Positions 1 through 6,657 of a stretch of 16,545 nucleotides of DNA are shown piece by piece. Below the pieces are notes generated by a model. It made no database searches. It saw only the letters and a program-made list of their open reading frames with translations, and was not told the origin of the DNA. The stretch is taken from contig CP070771.1 of the NCBI GenBank assembly GCA_020345785.1, positions 5,479,284 to 5,495,828 on the forward strand, written 5' to 3'. The first letter of the stretch is position 1, and each line of letters starts with the position of its first letter. The translations under genes were made by a program, and so were the position numbers. This DNA comes from Desulfobacterales bacterium (GTDB taxonomy: Bacteria; Desulfobacterota; Desulfobacteria; Desulfobacterales; JAFDCJ01).

Positions 1-558
1 GCACCAACAAAGAGTTTGGGCCAAAAGACTTTTTTGAGATAGCTTCTACTTGATGAGACCAGCAAAATGCATGCCGATTATTGAAGTCTCTTGGAACCGC
101 CTGATCCCGCACTTCAAAAAGAATGAATGAGGGCGCCGGCTATGGACCGGATAGTTTTTGCTCACATCAGAGTAGGTCCGGCGAGTTTCTGCGAATTTTT
201 TTCGCACTGATTAAACGAAACTTCTTTTCATCCTCAATACGGATTAATACTCTATTAGATGTATAATCAGTCGCATGTCGATCTATCGTATCTTTTAGCA
301 TTTGACTGGCACATAATATGCTAACCTTATTGTAAAAAAAACTGTACCGTTCATTCGCTTTCTGAATAGATGATTTACCCAATTTATTTTTTCGCAATCA
401 TGGGTAGTCTAAAACACAAGGGAACCGGATTATGAGGAATGAATAAAAAGTTGGACAGACCAGGTTTGCAGGATGAAAGACGACGAACTTTATGGTTTTA
501 GCTCGTTTTATTTAAGATATTGGAATGTTGTTATTGCTAAAAGCAAAAGGAAGTTAAA
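1..558. other. Gene-poor left edge
   Basis: I see no convincing complete gene here. Bases 3-53 can be read on the plus strand as the last 16 residues of a protein (TNKEFGPKDFFEIAST then stop), possibly the tail of a gene cut by the window edge, but this is too short to prove. Bases 78-101 resemble the end of a group II intron (listed separately). A 76-codon minus-strand frame at 167-397 starts with TTG, has no ribosome binding site and no recognisable domain, so I do not call it. From about 180 onward the DNA is AT-rich. A small hairpin (TTGCT/AGCAA, 534-546) lies just before the first called gene. Confidence 0.5.
71..130 (+). mobile_element. Possible group II intron 3'-end remnant
   Basis: The stretch CGATTATTGAAGTCTCTTGG, followed by an ACCGCC block, resembles sequence I associate with the region downstream of the reverse transcriptase in bacterial group II introns; one frame reads LLKSLGTA at 78-101. 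The expected second half of the domain V hairpin is not evident, and no reverse transcriptase is encoded in the window. If real, this is a short degenerate scar. The call rests on remembered resemblance only. Confidence 0.25.
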
Positions 559-975
559 ATGAAAATGTCACGAAAAACTAAAACTTGCCTGTGGTTAGCA
601 ACAATCTATATTCTCTCGTGCTTATCTTTGATTATTCCAAAGTCGGTTTTTGCTGGAAAGACCATGACATGGGAGGGTACAATCCAAGGACTCAACTGCA
701 CTCATTTCCAAAGGGAGTGCCCAAAAGATGATTTGGATATGTATATTGCGCTAGAAAACGATTTTGTGTTGGTAACGCCAGACGGGCGTCATTATCTGCT
801 ACCAAATCTCAGTGTCCTGATTAAAGCACGTTACTTGACCAGAAATGTTCGCGTTACCGCGGAGCAAAAGGTGGGTGACAGCATTTGGGTGGAGAATTTA
901 GAGGTCAAGAAGGATCACGCATATGAAACTGTATGGAACTATGCAGAGCAGGAAAGAAGAAGAACGGAGCCTTAA
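559..975 (+). CDS. Small exported protein, unrecognised family
   Basis: A 138-residue protein with a clear Sec signal peptide: a basic start (MKMSRKTK), a hydrophobic core at about residues 10-28, and a likely cleavage site after VFA at residue 32. The mature part of about 106 residues holds two cysteines (C47, C54) in a C-x6-C arrangement, then a beta-rich stretch (about residues 62-115) that could form a small OB-like barrel, and ends in a charged tail. The start is supported by AAGGAAG at 547-553, five bases ahead of the ATG. I do not recognise the family. The P-type ATPase scar lies directly downstream, so the gene may once have sat beside a copper exporter, but no metal-binding role can be read from the sequence. 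Confidence 0.7.
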   Translation: MKMSRKTKTCLWLATIYILSCLSLIIPKSVFAGKTMTWEGTIQGLNCTHFQRECPKDDLDMYIALENDFVLVTPDGRHYLLPNLSVLIKARYLTRNVRVTAEQKVGDSIWVENLEVKKDHAYETVWNYAEQERRRTEP

Positions 976-991
976 GCATTCTTTTTTCCCA

Positions 992-1111
992 ATCGCCGGT
1001 GTTATCGCCGTGGCGGATATGTTGAAAGAAATCTCGAGTGCCGCTGTTGCCATAGCGCTGTCATCAGTGGCGGTGGTAACTCACGCGTTGAGGTTGCGAC
1101 GGTTTAAACCC
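992..1111 (+). pseudogene. Internally deleted copper-type P-type ATPase remnant
   Basis: In one frame the DNA encodes IAGVIAVADMLKEISSAAV (992-1048), which matches the segment of heavy-metal P1B ATPases after the nucleotide-binding domain (typically GVIAVADTLK...). It runs directly into AIALSSVAVVTHALRLRRF (1049-1105), which matches the final transmembrane helix and C-terminus of CopA-type pumps (typically A-ALSSVSVVTNALRLRRF). In an intact pump these segments are separated by the hinge, including the GDGxNDxP motif, and most of the last membrane pair. The phosphorylation site (DKTG), the ATP-binding domain and all other membrane helices are absent. This is a scar left by an in-frame internal deletion plus loss of the N-terminal part. 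It overlaps no called gene and lies between 559-975 and 1157-1888. Assignment to P1B ATPases is strong; the exact metal is inferred. Confidence 0.8.
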
Positions 1112-1137
1112 CCGCCTGTGGCGGCAGGAGCCGCCGC
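1112..1137 (+). repeat. GC-rich hairpin after the ATPase remnant
   Basis: GGCGGC (1120-1125) and GCCGCC (1130-1135) form a 6-bp stem with an AGGA loop, extendable by a G-U and a G-C pair. An alternative stem, CCGCC/GGCGG (1112-1116/1120-1124), is mutually exclusive with it. No T-run follows, so it is not a classical terminator. It ends about 20 bases before the start of the next gene. Confidence 0.4.
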
Positions 1138-1156
1138 TGCCTGGTGAGAAAAAAAC

Positions 1157-1888
1157 ATGTTGACCATACCTTGGCTAAAAAACCTATTCTTGAGGGAACC
1201 AACTGGCATTGGAAGTGATCCGATACTTCCCGCCGCTGTCCAGATCAAAGCCTGGCGCAAAGCCGGCCGGCAGATGGGTTGGTCTATCAGTGATGATGAA
1301 TTGGCCGATCTCGCGGTATTGCCATGGCCGGCTTTGACGGATGAAGAACGGAATCAGGGATTTGTGGGAACGGCAATATTTTACGGTTTCGGCGTGGAGG
1401 GCTCGGATCGTTCCGATGCAGTGCTCTCCGGCAAACTGGCCTGGAAATATGCCTGCCGAAGCAGGAGAGGAAAAACCTGGCAGTGTGAGTACATTGATTT
1501 CAAAAAGCCGGAAGATATCCGTCTGCGACCTGGTGCGCCCGTCAGGCCGAGAGGATTTTATTTTGCAAAAATTCAGCTTGGCAAAAGGTTTCAGATGATG
1601 ACCGTCAACCAGCTGCGCAAGACTCTCGTCGATGATACGGGACTTGGACCGGAAGGTTTTCAGCTGCTGGCGATTACCCACCCCCATCTTGCCGACTGGA
1701 TGAGTGAAAGAAAGACGCCTTTTATGGCCTTGGCGGACTATGATGTCGCGCCCCACGGCTTCAACGATTTTTTTGATGCCCCGCAACTGTTTTGCAGCAA
1801 TCGCATTCTGGGTCTGGGCATCGGCAACGTGGATCGCAACTACCCGCTTTTTGGGATACCCACCTTGCAATTTTGCAAAGGAGTATAA
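1157..1888 (+). CDS. Unrecognised cytoplasmic protein, 243 aa
   Basis: A 243-residue protein with no signal peptide and no membrane helix; I do not recognise a family. Residues 1-60 look like an ordinary soluble N-terminus with an acidic helix (DDELADLAVLPWPALTDEE). The middle contains two cysteines (in YACRSRRG and WQCEY). Residues 110-165 hold a mixed alpha/beta segment with VRPRGFYFAKI and LRKTLVDDTGLGPEGF, and the C-terminus has a hydrophobic GLGIGNVDRNYPLFGIPTLQF segment. The ribosome binding site is weak (an A-rich stretch before the ATG at 1157). A long open frame on the opposite strand (1184-1933) is judged a shadow because this frame has the more protein-like composition. Spacing to the next gene is 78 bases. 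Confidence 0.6.
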   Translation: MLTIPWLKNLFLREPTGIGSDPILPAAVQIKAWRKAGRQMGWSISDDELADLAVLPWPALTDEERNQGFVGTAIFYGFGVEGSDRSDAVLSGKLAWKYACRSRRGKTWQCEYIDFKKPEDIRLRPGAPVRPRGFYFAKIQLGKRFQMMTVNQLRKTLVDDTGLGPEGFQLLAITHPHLADWMSERKTPFMALADYDVAPHGFNDFFDAPQLFCSNRILGLGIGNVDRNYPLFGIPTLQFCKGV

Positions 1889-1915
1889 TGATGGAAGTAG
1901 TTTCCAGAAACACCA

Positions 1916-1931
1916 GGCACACGACTGTGCC
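1916..1931 (+). repeat. Small perfect hairpin before the methyltransferase
   Basis: GGCACA-CGAC-TGTGCC is a perfect 6-bp stem with a 4-base loop between the genes at 1157-1888 and 1967-3169. An A-rich run follows on the plus strand, so it is not a typical rho-independent terminator in either direction. It may modulate read-through or mRNA ends. Confidence 0.35.
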
Positions 1932-1966
1932 ATAAAAAATATAAGAAAGATAGGAGAACATGAATC

Positions 1967-3169
1967 ATGAACTTGCGCGGGAAAATCGTTCGCGGTTCTG
2001 TGATCATCTTTTATTTGTTAATCGGGCTCGAGATCATCATCATGATCAGCCCCTTTGCGGCCTATTTCTACGCCGGATATGGCCCGCTACTCAACGTACT
2101 ATATGCGTTTCCGGCGACAGCGTGGTTGACCGGCTTTTTTTTACCGCACGCGGTCATGTCAAAAAGCGAAACACTCAATTTTATCAACAGCTTCGGGCGA
2201 ACGCTGTTCTCCCTTGGCATCATCGCATTTTTAGTCGGAGCTTTTCAAATTTACACGGCCAAGATTCGCCGCAAAGGGGTTGTGACCGGAATGCTGTACC
2301 GCTGGATCCGTCATCCTCAGTATCTGTTTCTGGCGATTGCCGGCTTGGGCCTGCTCCTCTTCTGGCCGCGCTTTTTTATCCTGATTATGTACGTCAGTAT
2401 GCTATTTGTCTATTATTTGCTGGCGCGGCATGAAGAACAGCGCATGCTGGCCAAGCATGGGGAAAGCTACCGCACATACATGGAACGTACTGCCATGTTC
2501 CTCCCGGGTAATCCCGGCGGCAAAATATTTCGGCTTTTGTTCGGCTGGAGCAGATCGCAAAGGCTGTCGTTGGGTCTGGCATACTTGGTCACGCTGGTGC
2601 TGTTTATTGGCGTGGCGTTTGCCCTGCGAAGCTATACAATTTCCAAAACCTCGATGATAAAAATTCCTGAAAAACAACTCATAGCTGTTTCGATAACACC
2701 CCAGTCGGATGGATCCATAAAAAATATTGTCGACATCGCCTATCAAGACAACCAACTTTCCGCCTCTATCGAAAATTACCACAAGCAGGGGCATAAAGGA
2801 TTCATGGTGCACATCATGCCCATGAACTACATGATGCAGGGTCTTTTTACCCAGCCGAATATCTCCGGATCACATAGAAGGCCCCGGCGCTCGTTTCGCG
2901 CGGTCATCAGCTTTATATTTCCGTTGTTCGGTCGTCGCCATCACCAGGAGAGGATGGGCTCAATGAGTGATGGACCCATGCGCCTGATCTTCTCTCAACT
3001 GAACTGGCCCAACGGAGGGTATGCGGCTGCCGAGGAAGCGCTGGCTTTCAGGGTCAAAAATTTACCTTTATTGAGGGTGGATGTCGATACCCGCCAACGC
3101 CAGGTGCTTAAGGTCGACAGAACGGCACCGCGAAACTACTGGGGTCAAATGCCGATGCCCGCCTTCTGA
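1967..3169 (+). CDS. ICMT/PEMT-like membrane methyltransferase with extra C-terminal domain
   Basis: A 400-residue membrane protein. Residues 1-185 look like the isoprenylcysteine carboxyl methyltransferase/phospholipid methyltransferase-like fold: hydrophobic helices at about 8-30, 43-60, 80-98 and 120-152, then the family's catalytic-region motifs RHPQY (115-119) and ARHEEQRM with the HGESYRTYM segment (153-173), which bind S-adenosylmethionine in known members. A further membrane helix lies at about 201-220. The remaining 180 residues are soluble-looking, rich in His, Met and Arg, and not recognised; family members are usually only about 180-220 residues long. AGGAG at 1952-1956 lies 10 bases before this ATG; the out-of-frame ATG at 1960 is only 3 bases from it and leads to a frame without protein-like features. 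The substrate cannot be told. It might modify a lipid or a small molecule. Confidence 0.8.
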   Translation: MNLRGKIVRGSVIIFYLLIGLEIIIMISPFAAYFYAGYGPLLNVLYAFPATAWLTGFFLPHAVMSKSETLNFINSFGRTLFSLGIIAFLVGAFQIYTAKIRRKGVVTGMLYRWIRHPQYLFLAIAGLGLLLFWPRFFILIMYVSMLFVYYLLARHEEQRMLAKHGESYRTYMERTAMFLPGNPGGKIFRLLFGWSRSQRLSLGLAYLVTLVLFIGVAFALRSYTISKTSMIKIPEKQLIAVSITPQSDGSIKNIVDIAYQDNQLSASIENYHKQGHKGFMVHIMPMNYMMQGLFTQPNISGSHRRPRRSFRAVISFIFPLFGRRHHQERMGSMSDGPMRLIFSQLNWPNGGYAAAEEALAFRVKNLPLLRVDVDTRQRQVLKVDRTAPRNYWGQMPMPAF

Positions 3170-3202
3170 TTCAGCTGGAACGACAACATTCATATTTTAG
3201 AC

Positions 3203-3231
3203 TTGACGGGAAAATGGCGCTCATATATACT
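3203..3231 (+). promoter_or_regulatory. Sigma-70 promoter with near-leaderless start
   Basis: TTGACG (3203-3208) and TATACT (3226-3231) are separated by exactly 17 bases, each one mismatch from the bacterial housekeeping consensus. Transcription should begin near 3238, only about 5 bases before the ATG at 3243. No ribosome binding site is visible there, so the message would be leaderless or nearly so. Confidence 0.7.
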
Positions 3232-3242
3232 ATTATTTAAGT

Positions 3243-3680
3243 ATGAAATTAAAAACGAACCGACATACCGGGTTTACTGAAAAAACCCTAATTATATCGC
3301 TCATTCTGACTTTTAGCGTGGGTACATTCGTTACCAATGCGTTGGCGGGCGGCTGTTATGGAGATGAAGCTTGTTTTAAGTGCGCTCAAATAAATCATCG
3401 CCACACAACAGGCCCGGAGTCAGGTTTCAGGCCTGACAATTGCCGCCCCGGTACCCCAGACAGCACTTGCGGTATTGAAGCCAACCGAATCTTTGATGCT
3501 CAAGCCTTTATGATTTCAGCCATAAGGGTCGACAACCATGAAGATTCCAGCATTTCCGTCGGCCCAGATCAGTATCATAGTAATGACCTTTTCTCCAAAA
3601 GTTCCATTTCATCAGTCCAATTTTCTGGGTTGACTGATGCACCGCCGATTTATTTACTCAATCTAGCTCTTCTTTGTTAA
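3243..3680 (+). CDS. Small Cys-containing exported protein, unrecognised
   Basis: A 145-residue protein with a Sec signal peptide (basic residues 2-14, hydrophobic core about 15-31, cleavage likely after ALA at residues 33-35). The mature part starts GGCYGDEACFKCAQINHRH: three closely spaced cysteines (C38, C44, C47) plus His residues, then C67 and C76, and the chain ends in a cysteine (C145) after a hydrophobic PPIYLLNLALLC tail. The cysteine/histidine cluster suggests metal binding or disulfide bonding, but I recognise no family and assign no function. It has its own strong promoter immediately upstream and no ribosome binding site, and stands alone between the methyltransferase gene and the sigma-54-controlled operon. 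Confidence 0.7.
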   Translation: MKLKTNRHTGFTEKTLIISLILTFSVGTFVTNALAGGCYGDEACFKCAQINHRHTTGPESGFRPDNCRPGTPDSTCGIEANRIFDAQAFMISAIRVDNHEDSSISVGPDQYHSNDLFSKSSISSVQFSGLTDAPPIYLLNLALLC

Positions 3681-3765
3681 TTCCCTCACGTCAAACCGTA
3701 TCCTTCTATCCGAATAATTATGTCGTGGGCCGGGTAATTTTTACTCAGTTTTAGTTTGCCGTCTG

Positions 3766-3785
3766 GATAGTTTCGATCCACTATC
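3766..3785 (+). promoter_or_regulatory. Candidate enhancer-binding-protein site
   Basis: GATAGT (3766-3771) and ACTATC (3780-3785) form an inverted repeat with an 8-base spacer, centred about 150 bases upstream of the predicted sigma-54 transcription start. That distance is usual for activators of sigma-54 promoters. Six-base arms can occur by chance, so this is only a candidate. Confidence 0.35.
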
Positions 3786-3900
3786 TTTCAGCGATGTGTA
3801 CTTGTATGTTTACTTGCAGAGGCTTTCGCGCGATATGATTCAGTCGTAACTATTTTATATTTAAGCTGATTAATAAAACGGCACGCTTTTTACCAACTTA

Positions 3901-3916
3901 TGGCACATTCATTGCT
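3901..3916 (+). promoter_or_regulatory. Sigma-54 (RpoN) promoter
   Basis: TGGCACATTCATTGCT matches the sigma-54 consensus TGGCACGN4TTGCW at every defined position but one (A for G at the seventh). The -24 GG (3902-3903) and -12 GC (3914-3915) have the required spacing. Transcription would start near 3927 and read into the operon beginning at 4082. It would need an ATP-dependent activator, which is not encoded in the window. Confidence 0.7.
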
Positions 3917-3976
3917 AATAAGCTAAAAATTAAATTTTGATAATCACCCGGCTTACCAATCGATTGAAGCGTTATC

Positions 3977-4039
3977 ATCCTGTGATATGAAGACAGCCGC
4001 GTCGATCGAATAATAGGAGAGGGCCTTATATCACGGGAT
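3977..4039 (+). promoter_or_regulatory. Long stem-loop in operon leader
   Basis: Bases 3977-3990 pair with 4026-4039 to give a 14-bp RNA stem containing two G-U wobbles and no mismatch, enclosing a loop of 35 bases that includes the palindrome TCGATCGA. It lies wholly inside the predicted sigma-54 transcript and ends 28 bases before the ribosome binding site. It could stabilise the message, bind a regulator or act as a protein-binding dyad in DNA. It matches no riboswitch class that I recognise. Confidence 0.5.
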
Positions 4040-4067
4040 ATAAATTCAACCAGCAGTATATAAAATT

Positions 4068-4074
4068 AAGGAGG
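4068..4074 (+). promoter_or_regulatory. Strong ribosome binding site
   Basis: AAGGAGG, seven bases before the ATG at 4082, is a near-perfect complement to the 16S rRNA 3' end. It suggests high expression of the first gene of the operon. Confidence 0.8.
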
Positions 4075-4081
4075 TTTTACC

Positions 4082-4441
4082 ATGACTAAAAAAATCAGAA
4101 CAATAACTCTCGGTGTTTCAATTCTGGCCCTAGTGGGTATGATGAATTTTGTAGCGGTGGATATTGCCGGCGCTTGCGGCTGGGGGCAGTCCGGCGGCGG
4201 GGACTATGTGCCACAGCGGCGTGATTCAGGCGGCCTCTGGGCAAGTAAAGGAGACGTTTCTGAATCCCAGGCCCGGGAAATCGTCGCCAATTACGTTAAG
4301 CGGTTAAATCCCGACCTTGCAATCGGTGAAGTCAAGGACAACGGCGGCTACTATGAAGTCCAAATTATTGACCAGGCCCGGGAAGTTATCCAACTGCTGG
4401 GCGTTGACAAGCGCTCCGGCCGACTGATTCTGTTGAATTGA
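4082..4441 (+). CDS. Exported PepSY-like protein
   Basis: A 119-residue exported protein: signal peptide at residues 1-31 (hydrophobic core about 8-27, cleavage likely at AGA/CG), then a Gly-rich linker (CGWGQSGGGDYV). A single domain of about 60 residues follows (58-119), with the PepSY-like pattern: a helix (SESQAREIVANYVKRL), then strands reading GYYEVQIID, EVIQLLGVDK and SGRLILL. PepSY domains are small exported modules often found in protease inhibitors and membrane redox proteins. Here it opens the operon, right behind the sigma-54 promoter, long leader and strong ribosome binding site, so it is probably made in quantity. The CuA gene starts 19 bases later. An inhibitory or chaperone role toward the redox partners is only a guess. 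Confidence 0.75.
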   Translation: MTKKIRTITLGVSILALVGMMNFVAVDIAGACGWGQSGGGDYVPQRRDSGGLWASKGDVSESQAREIVANYVKRLNPDLAIGEVKDNGGYYEVQIIDQAREVIQLLGVDKRSGRLILLN

Positions 4442-4460
4442 TGCGTCAGAGGAATTACCC

Positions 4461-4934
4461 ATGCAAAAAGGAAAAATAAAACCGGATCTCTTCTTTCTTG
4501 TTTTGATCATATTGATTTTAGTAGGGTTGCCGCTTGGTATCTCCTTTTACGATCGGTATACCTCCGCGGCTGAAGCGCCGCCGGGTGCCAGGCAGTTCAT
4601 TTTGACCGGCCATGCGGAAAGGGGCTGGTTGATCGGTGAAGTGCCGGCTTACGGCGCCATTTCCATCTGGAAGCAGAAAGGACAGCCGATTGACAAACCC
4701 ACTATCGAGGTATCCAAGGGCGATCTGGTCGTCTTAAAATTAACCAGCAGCGATGTCGTCCACGGCTTCAGTCTTAAAGATTTCGGAGTCTATTTAACGG
4801 AGGGCATCCAGCCGGGCAAGACCACATATATAAAATTTACGGCCGACAAGGTCGGATCGTTTACATTTTCGTGCAATGCCATTTGCGGTGACTCCCACCA
4901 GAACATGCAGGGACTACTGGTCGTTAAGGCCTGA
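4461..4934 (+). CDS. Membrane-anchored CuA cupredoxin (COX2-like)
   Basis: A 157-residue protein with one N-terminal membrane anchor (about residues 10-29) and a periplasmic cupredoxin domain (about 45-157). It carries the full dinuclear copper (CuA) ligand set known from cytochrome oxidase subunit II and N2O reductase: H101 in VVHGF, then C138-x3-C142-x3-H146-x2-M149 in CNAICGDSHQNM. CuA centres carry single electrons at the periplasmic face. There is only one membrane helix, against two in typical oxidase subunit II, and no subunit I gene is nearby, so it is unlikely to belong to an oxidase. AGAGGAA at 4448-4454 supports the start. The pentahaem cytochrome gene follows after 20 bases, making that protein a likely redox partner. 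Copper loading probably needs the TlpA encoded in the same operon (inference). Confidence 0.88.
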   Translation: MQKGKIKPDLFFLVLIILILVGLPLGISFYDRYTSAAEAPPGARQFILTGHAERGWLIGEVPAYGAISIWKQKGQPIDKPTIEVSKGDLVVLKLTSSDVVHGFSLKDFGVYLTEGIQPGKTTYIKFTADKVGSFTFSCNAICGDSHQNMQGLLVVKA

Positions 4935-4954
4935 GATCATGATTGGGACAGGAT

Positions 4955-6652
4955 ATGAATAAGCATTCAAAAAGGTATTTCAGTGCCGGGATTATGGTCT
5001 GTTTGGTTTTGGTGGCAGCCGGCTATTTTGTGGCCACCGGCACCGCCAAGAGTTCGACGGAGAACGGTCGCGGCACGATTATTCAGGGGCGCGTGATTTC
5101 CACCTACGGTCCGGTGGAAAATGCAAGAGTGAGGATCGCGGGCGAAGAGACATATACCTTGACTGATCGGCAAGGACGCTATGAGCTTATCTCCGCGCAC
5201 CCGCCGGGGACACAGCTGTGGGTGACCGCGGGCAAGGAAGGCTGGTTCAACAATGGGCAGGTTGCCGGCCGAACCAGCCGCATGCCGGATATTTTGCTGA
5301 ATCCAGTCTATCTCGGTGATCGGTCAGATTACCGGTTTATTTCTCCGGTAACTTGTTCCCGGTGCCATGTCAACCTGACCCGTTACTATGATCAATCCAA
5401 AATGGCACACACCACCTCCAATCCGAAAGTGCTGGACATGTATTACGGGACCGATGCGCTTCTGCGCAGGGGCATCGGTCCCGGATATCGGCTGGATAAC
5501 CCGCAAAGCGACGGCAATTGCACGACCTGCCACGCACCATCGGTCGCCGGCTCCATTCCCTGGTCGCAGGATTTAAATGACGTGCTGCGCTCCCCGCTGA
5601 CCGAATGGGACGGCATCAGCTGTGATTACTGCCACAAAGTGCGGCAAGTAATTAAGGATAAAACGAAACCCAGCGGCCGGACCGCGGTGCTTGAAAGACA
5701 ATCGCCTGCCCAGGGCAATTCCATCCTCGTGTTCGGTCCTTACGATGATGTGGTGGTACCACCAATGGCCGCATCCTATAATCCAACATTTGACAGAGGT
5801 CAGTTTTGTTCGCTCTGTCACAGCCATTCTAAAAAATTGGATAACGGCAAAACCTGGGACGCCGGCAAAGTTTATTCCGATGCAGAATGGAATGGCTTTG
5901 CCTTAGACAGCAACGAATATCTACCCATTCAGACGACCTATCAGGAATGGGAGCAGTGGCAGAATCAGCTACCGGCCGATGATTCCAACAAAGGCAAGAA
6001 ATGCCAGGACTGCCACATGAGCTGGCGCAAAGAAATGCTGCCCTATGATAATTATGTTATCGACGGCCAGGCGCGCCAGATGTGGGGCACCTATCGATCA
6101 CCCGAGAACATTCGCCCCCATCATTTCGACGGCGGCACCGAGATCCAGCTGAAAACGGCCCTATCTCTTGAACTGGAAGGGAAAACCACGGATAAAACAC
6201 TCACCGTCAATGTCTACATTACCAACACCAATGGTGGGCACTGGGTGCCCACCGGCGAGACCATGCGCAGCGTGATGCTGCTGCTCAAGGTCACTGATTC
6301 CAGCGGCAAACCGCTGGAATTGAAAAAAGGCAGCCGGCTGCCCGACTGGGCCGGGACGGGCGACGTTGAAAAAGGAAACTATGCCGGTCTGCCGGGCGCT
6401 GTCTTTGCCAGGGTACTCGGAGATGACCAGGAGAATCAGCATGTGCCCTTCTGGCAAGCCACGCAGGTTATTTCTGATACCCGCATCCGCCCCAAAAAAA
6501 CGGTAAATCTCACATTCGAGTATACCTTGGAAGATCCTGACAATGAGCCAACGGCTGAAGCCCGTCTTATCTATCGACCCGTGATCAGGCCCTGGGCGAA
6601 GATTAAAAACTGGCTGGCCGAAGATATATTAATCACCAGCAGTGTCTGGTAG
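4955..6652 (+). CDS. Exported pentahaem cytochrome c with carboxypeptidase-regulatory-like domain
   Basis: A 565-residue exported multihaem cytochrome. A signal peptide or anchor spans about residues 8-30. Residues 41-118 form a carboxypeptidase-regulatory-like (beta-sandwich) domain: IIQGRVISTYGPVENARVRI, then TDRQGRYEL. Five CxxCH haem c sites follow at 134-138 (CSRCH), 189-193 (CTTCH), 223-227 (CDYCH), 285-289 (CSLCH) and 350-354 (CQDCH), with extra His such as H389/H390 as possible distal ligands. Residues 395-565 form a beta-rich C-terminal domain with GGHWVPTGETMRS, seen in some cytochrome c-554-like proteins. I chose the ATG at 4955; an in-frame TTG at 4943 would add four residues. It lies between the CuA gene and a type-1 cupredoxin gene, so it probably exchanges electrons with copper proteins. 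A catalytic role cannot be excluded. Confidence 0.88.
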   Translation: MNKHSKRYFSAGIMVCLVLVAAGYFVATGTAKSSTENGRGTIIQGRVISTYGPVENARVRIAGEETYTLTDRQGRYELISAHPPGTQLWVTAGKEGWFNNGQVAGRTSRMPDILLNPVYLGDRSDYRFISPVTCSRCHVNLTRYYDQSKMAHTTSNPKVLDMYYGTDALLRRGIGPGYRLDNPQSDGNCTTCHAPSVAGSIPWSQDLNDVLRSPLTEWDGISCDYCHKVRQVIKDKTKPSGRTAVLERQSPAQGNSILVFGPYDDVVVPPMAASYNPTFDRGQFCSLCHSHSKKLDNGKTWDAGKVYSDAEWNGFALDSNEYLPIQTTYQEWEQWQNQLPADDSNKGKKCQDCHMSWRKEMLPYDNYVIDGQARQMWGTYRSPENIRPHHFDGGTEIQLKTALSLELEGKTTDKTLTVNVYITNTNGGHWVPTGETMRSVMLLLKVTDSSGKPLELKKGSRLPDWAGTGDVEKGNYAGLPGAVFARVLGDDQENQHVPFWQATQVISDTRIRPKKTVNLTFEYTLEDPDNEPTAEARLIYRPVIRPWAKIKNWLAEDILITSSVW

Positions 6653-6657
6653 TTTAT

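Larger units (their letters stand above)
3681..4081 (+). other. 400-bp regulatory intergenic region
   Basis: No gene is visible. The region is AT-rich and carries the regulatory elements of the following operon, listed separately: a dyad near 3776, a sigma-54-type promoter at 3901-3916, a long leader stem-loop at 3977-4039, and a strong ribosome binding site at 4068-4074. The predicted transcript leader is about 155 bases. Confidence 0.7.

Noticed and set aside
167..397. 76-codon minus-strand frame
   Set aside because: TTG start, no ribosome binding site, no domain; AT-rich region where such frames arise by chance. Cannot be excluded but not supported.
1184..1933. Long open frame on the minus strand (249 codons)
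   Set aside because: It lies opposite the plus-strand gene 1157-1888, has irregular Arg/His/Cys-rich composition, no recognisable motif and no convincing ribosome binding site.
4461..4934. Genuine cytochrome c oxidase subunit II
   Set aside because: The CuA ligands fit, but there is one membrane helix only and no subunit I or III gene nearby; called a COX2-like CuA protein instead.
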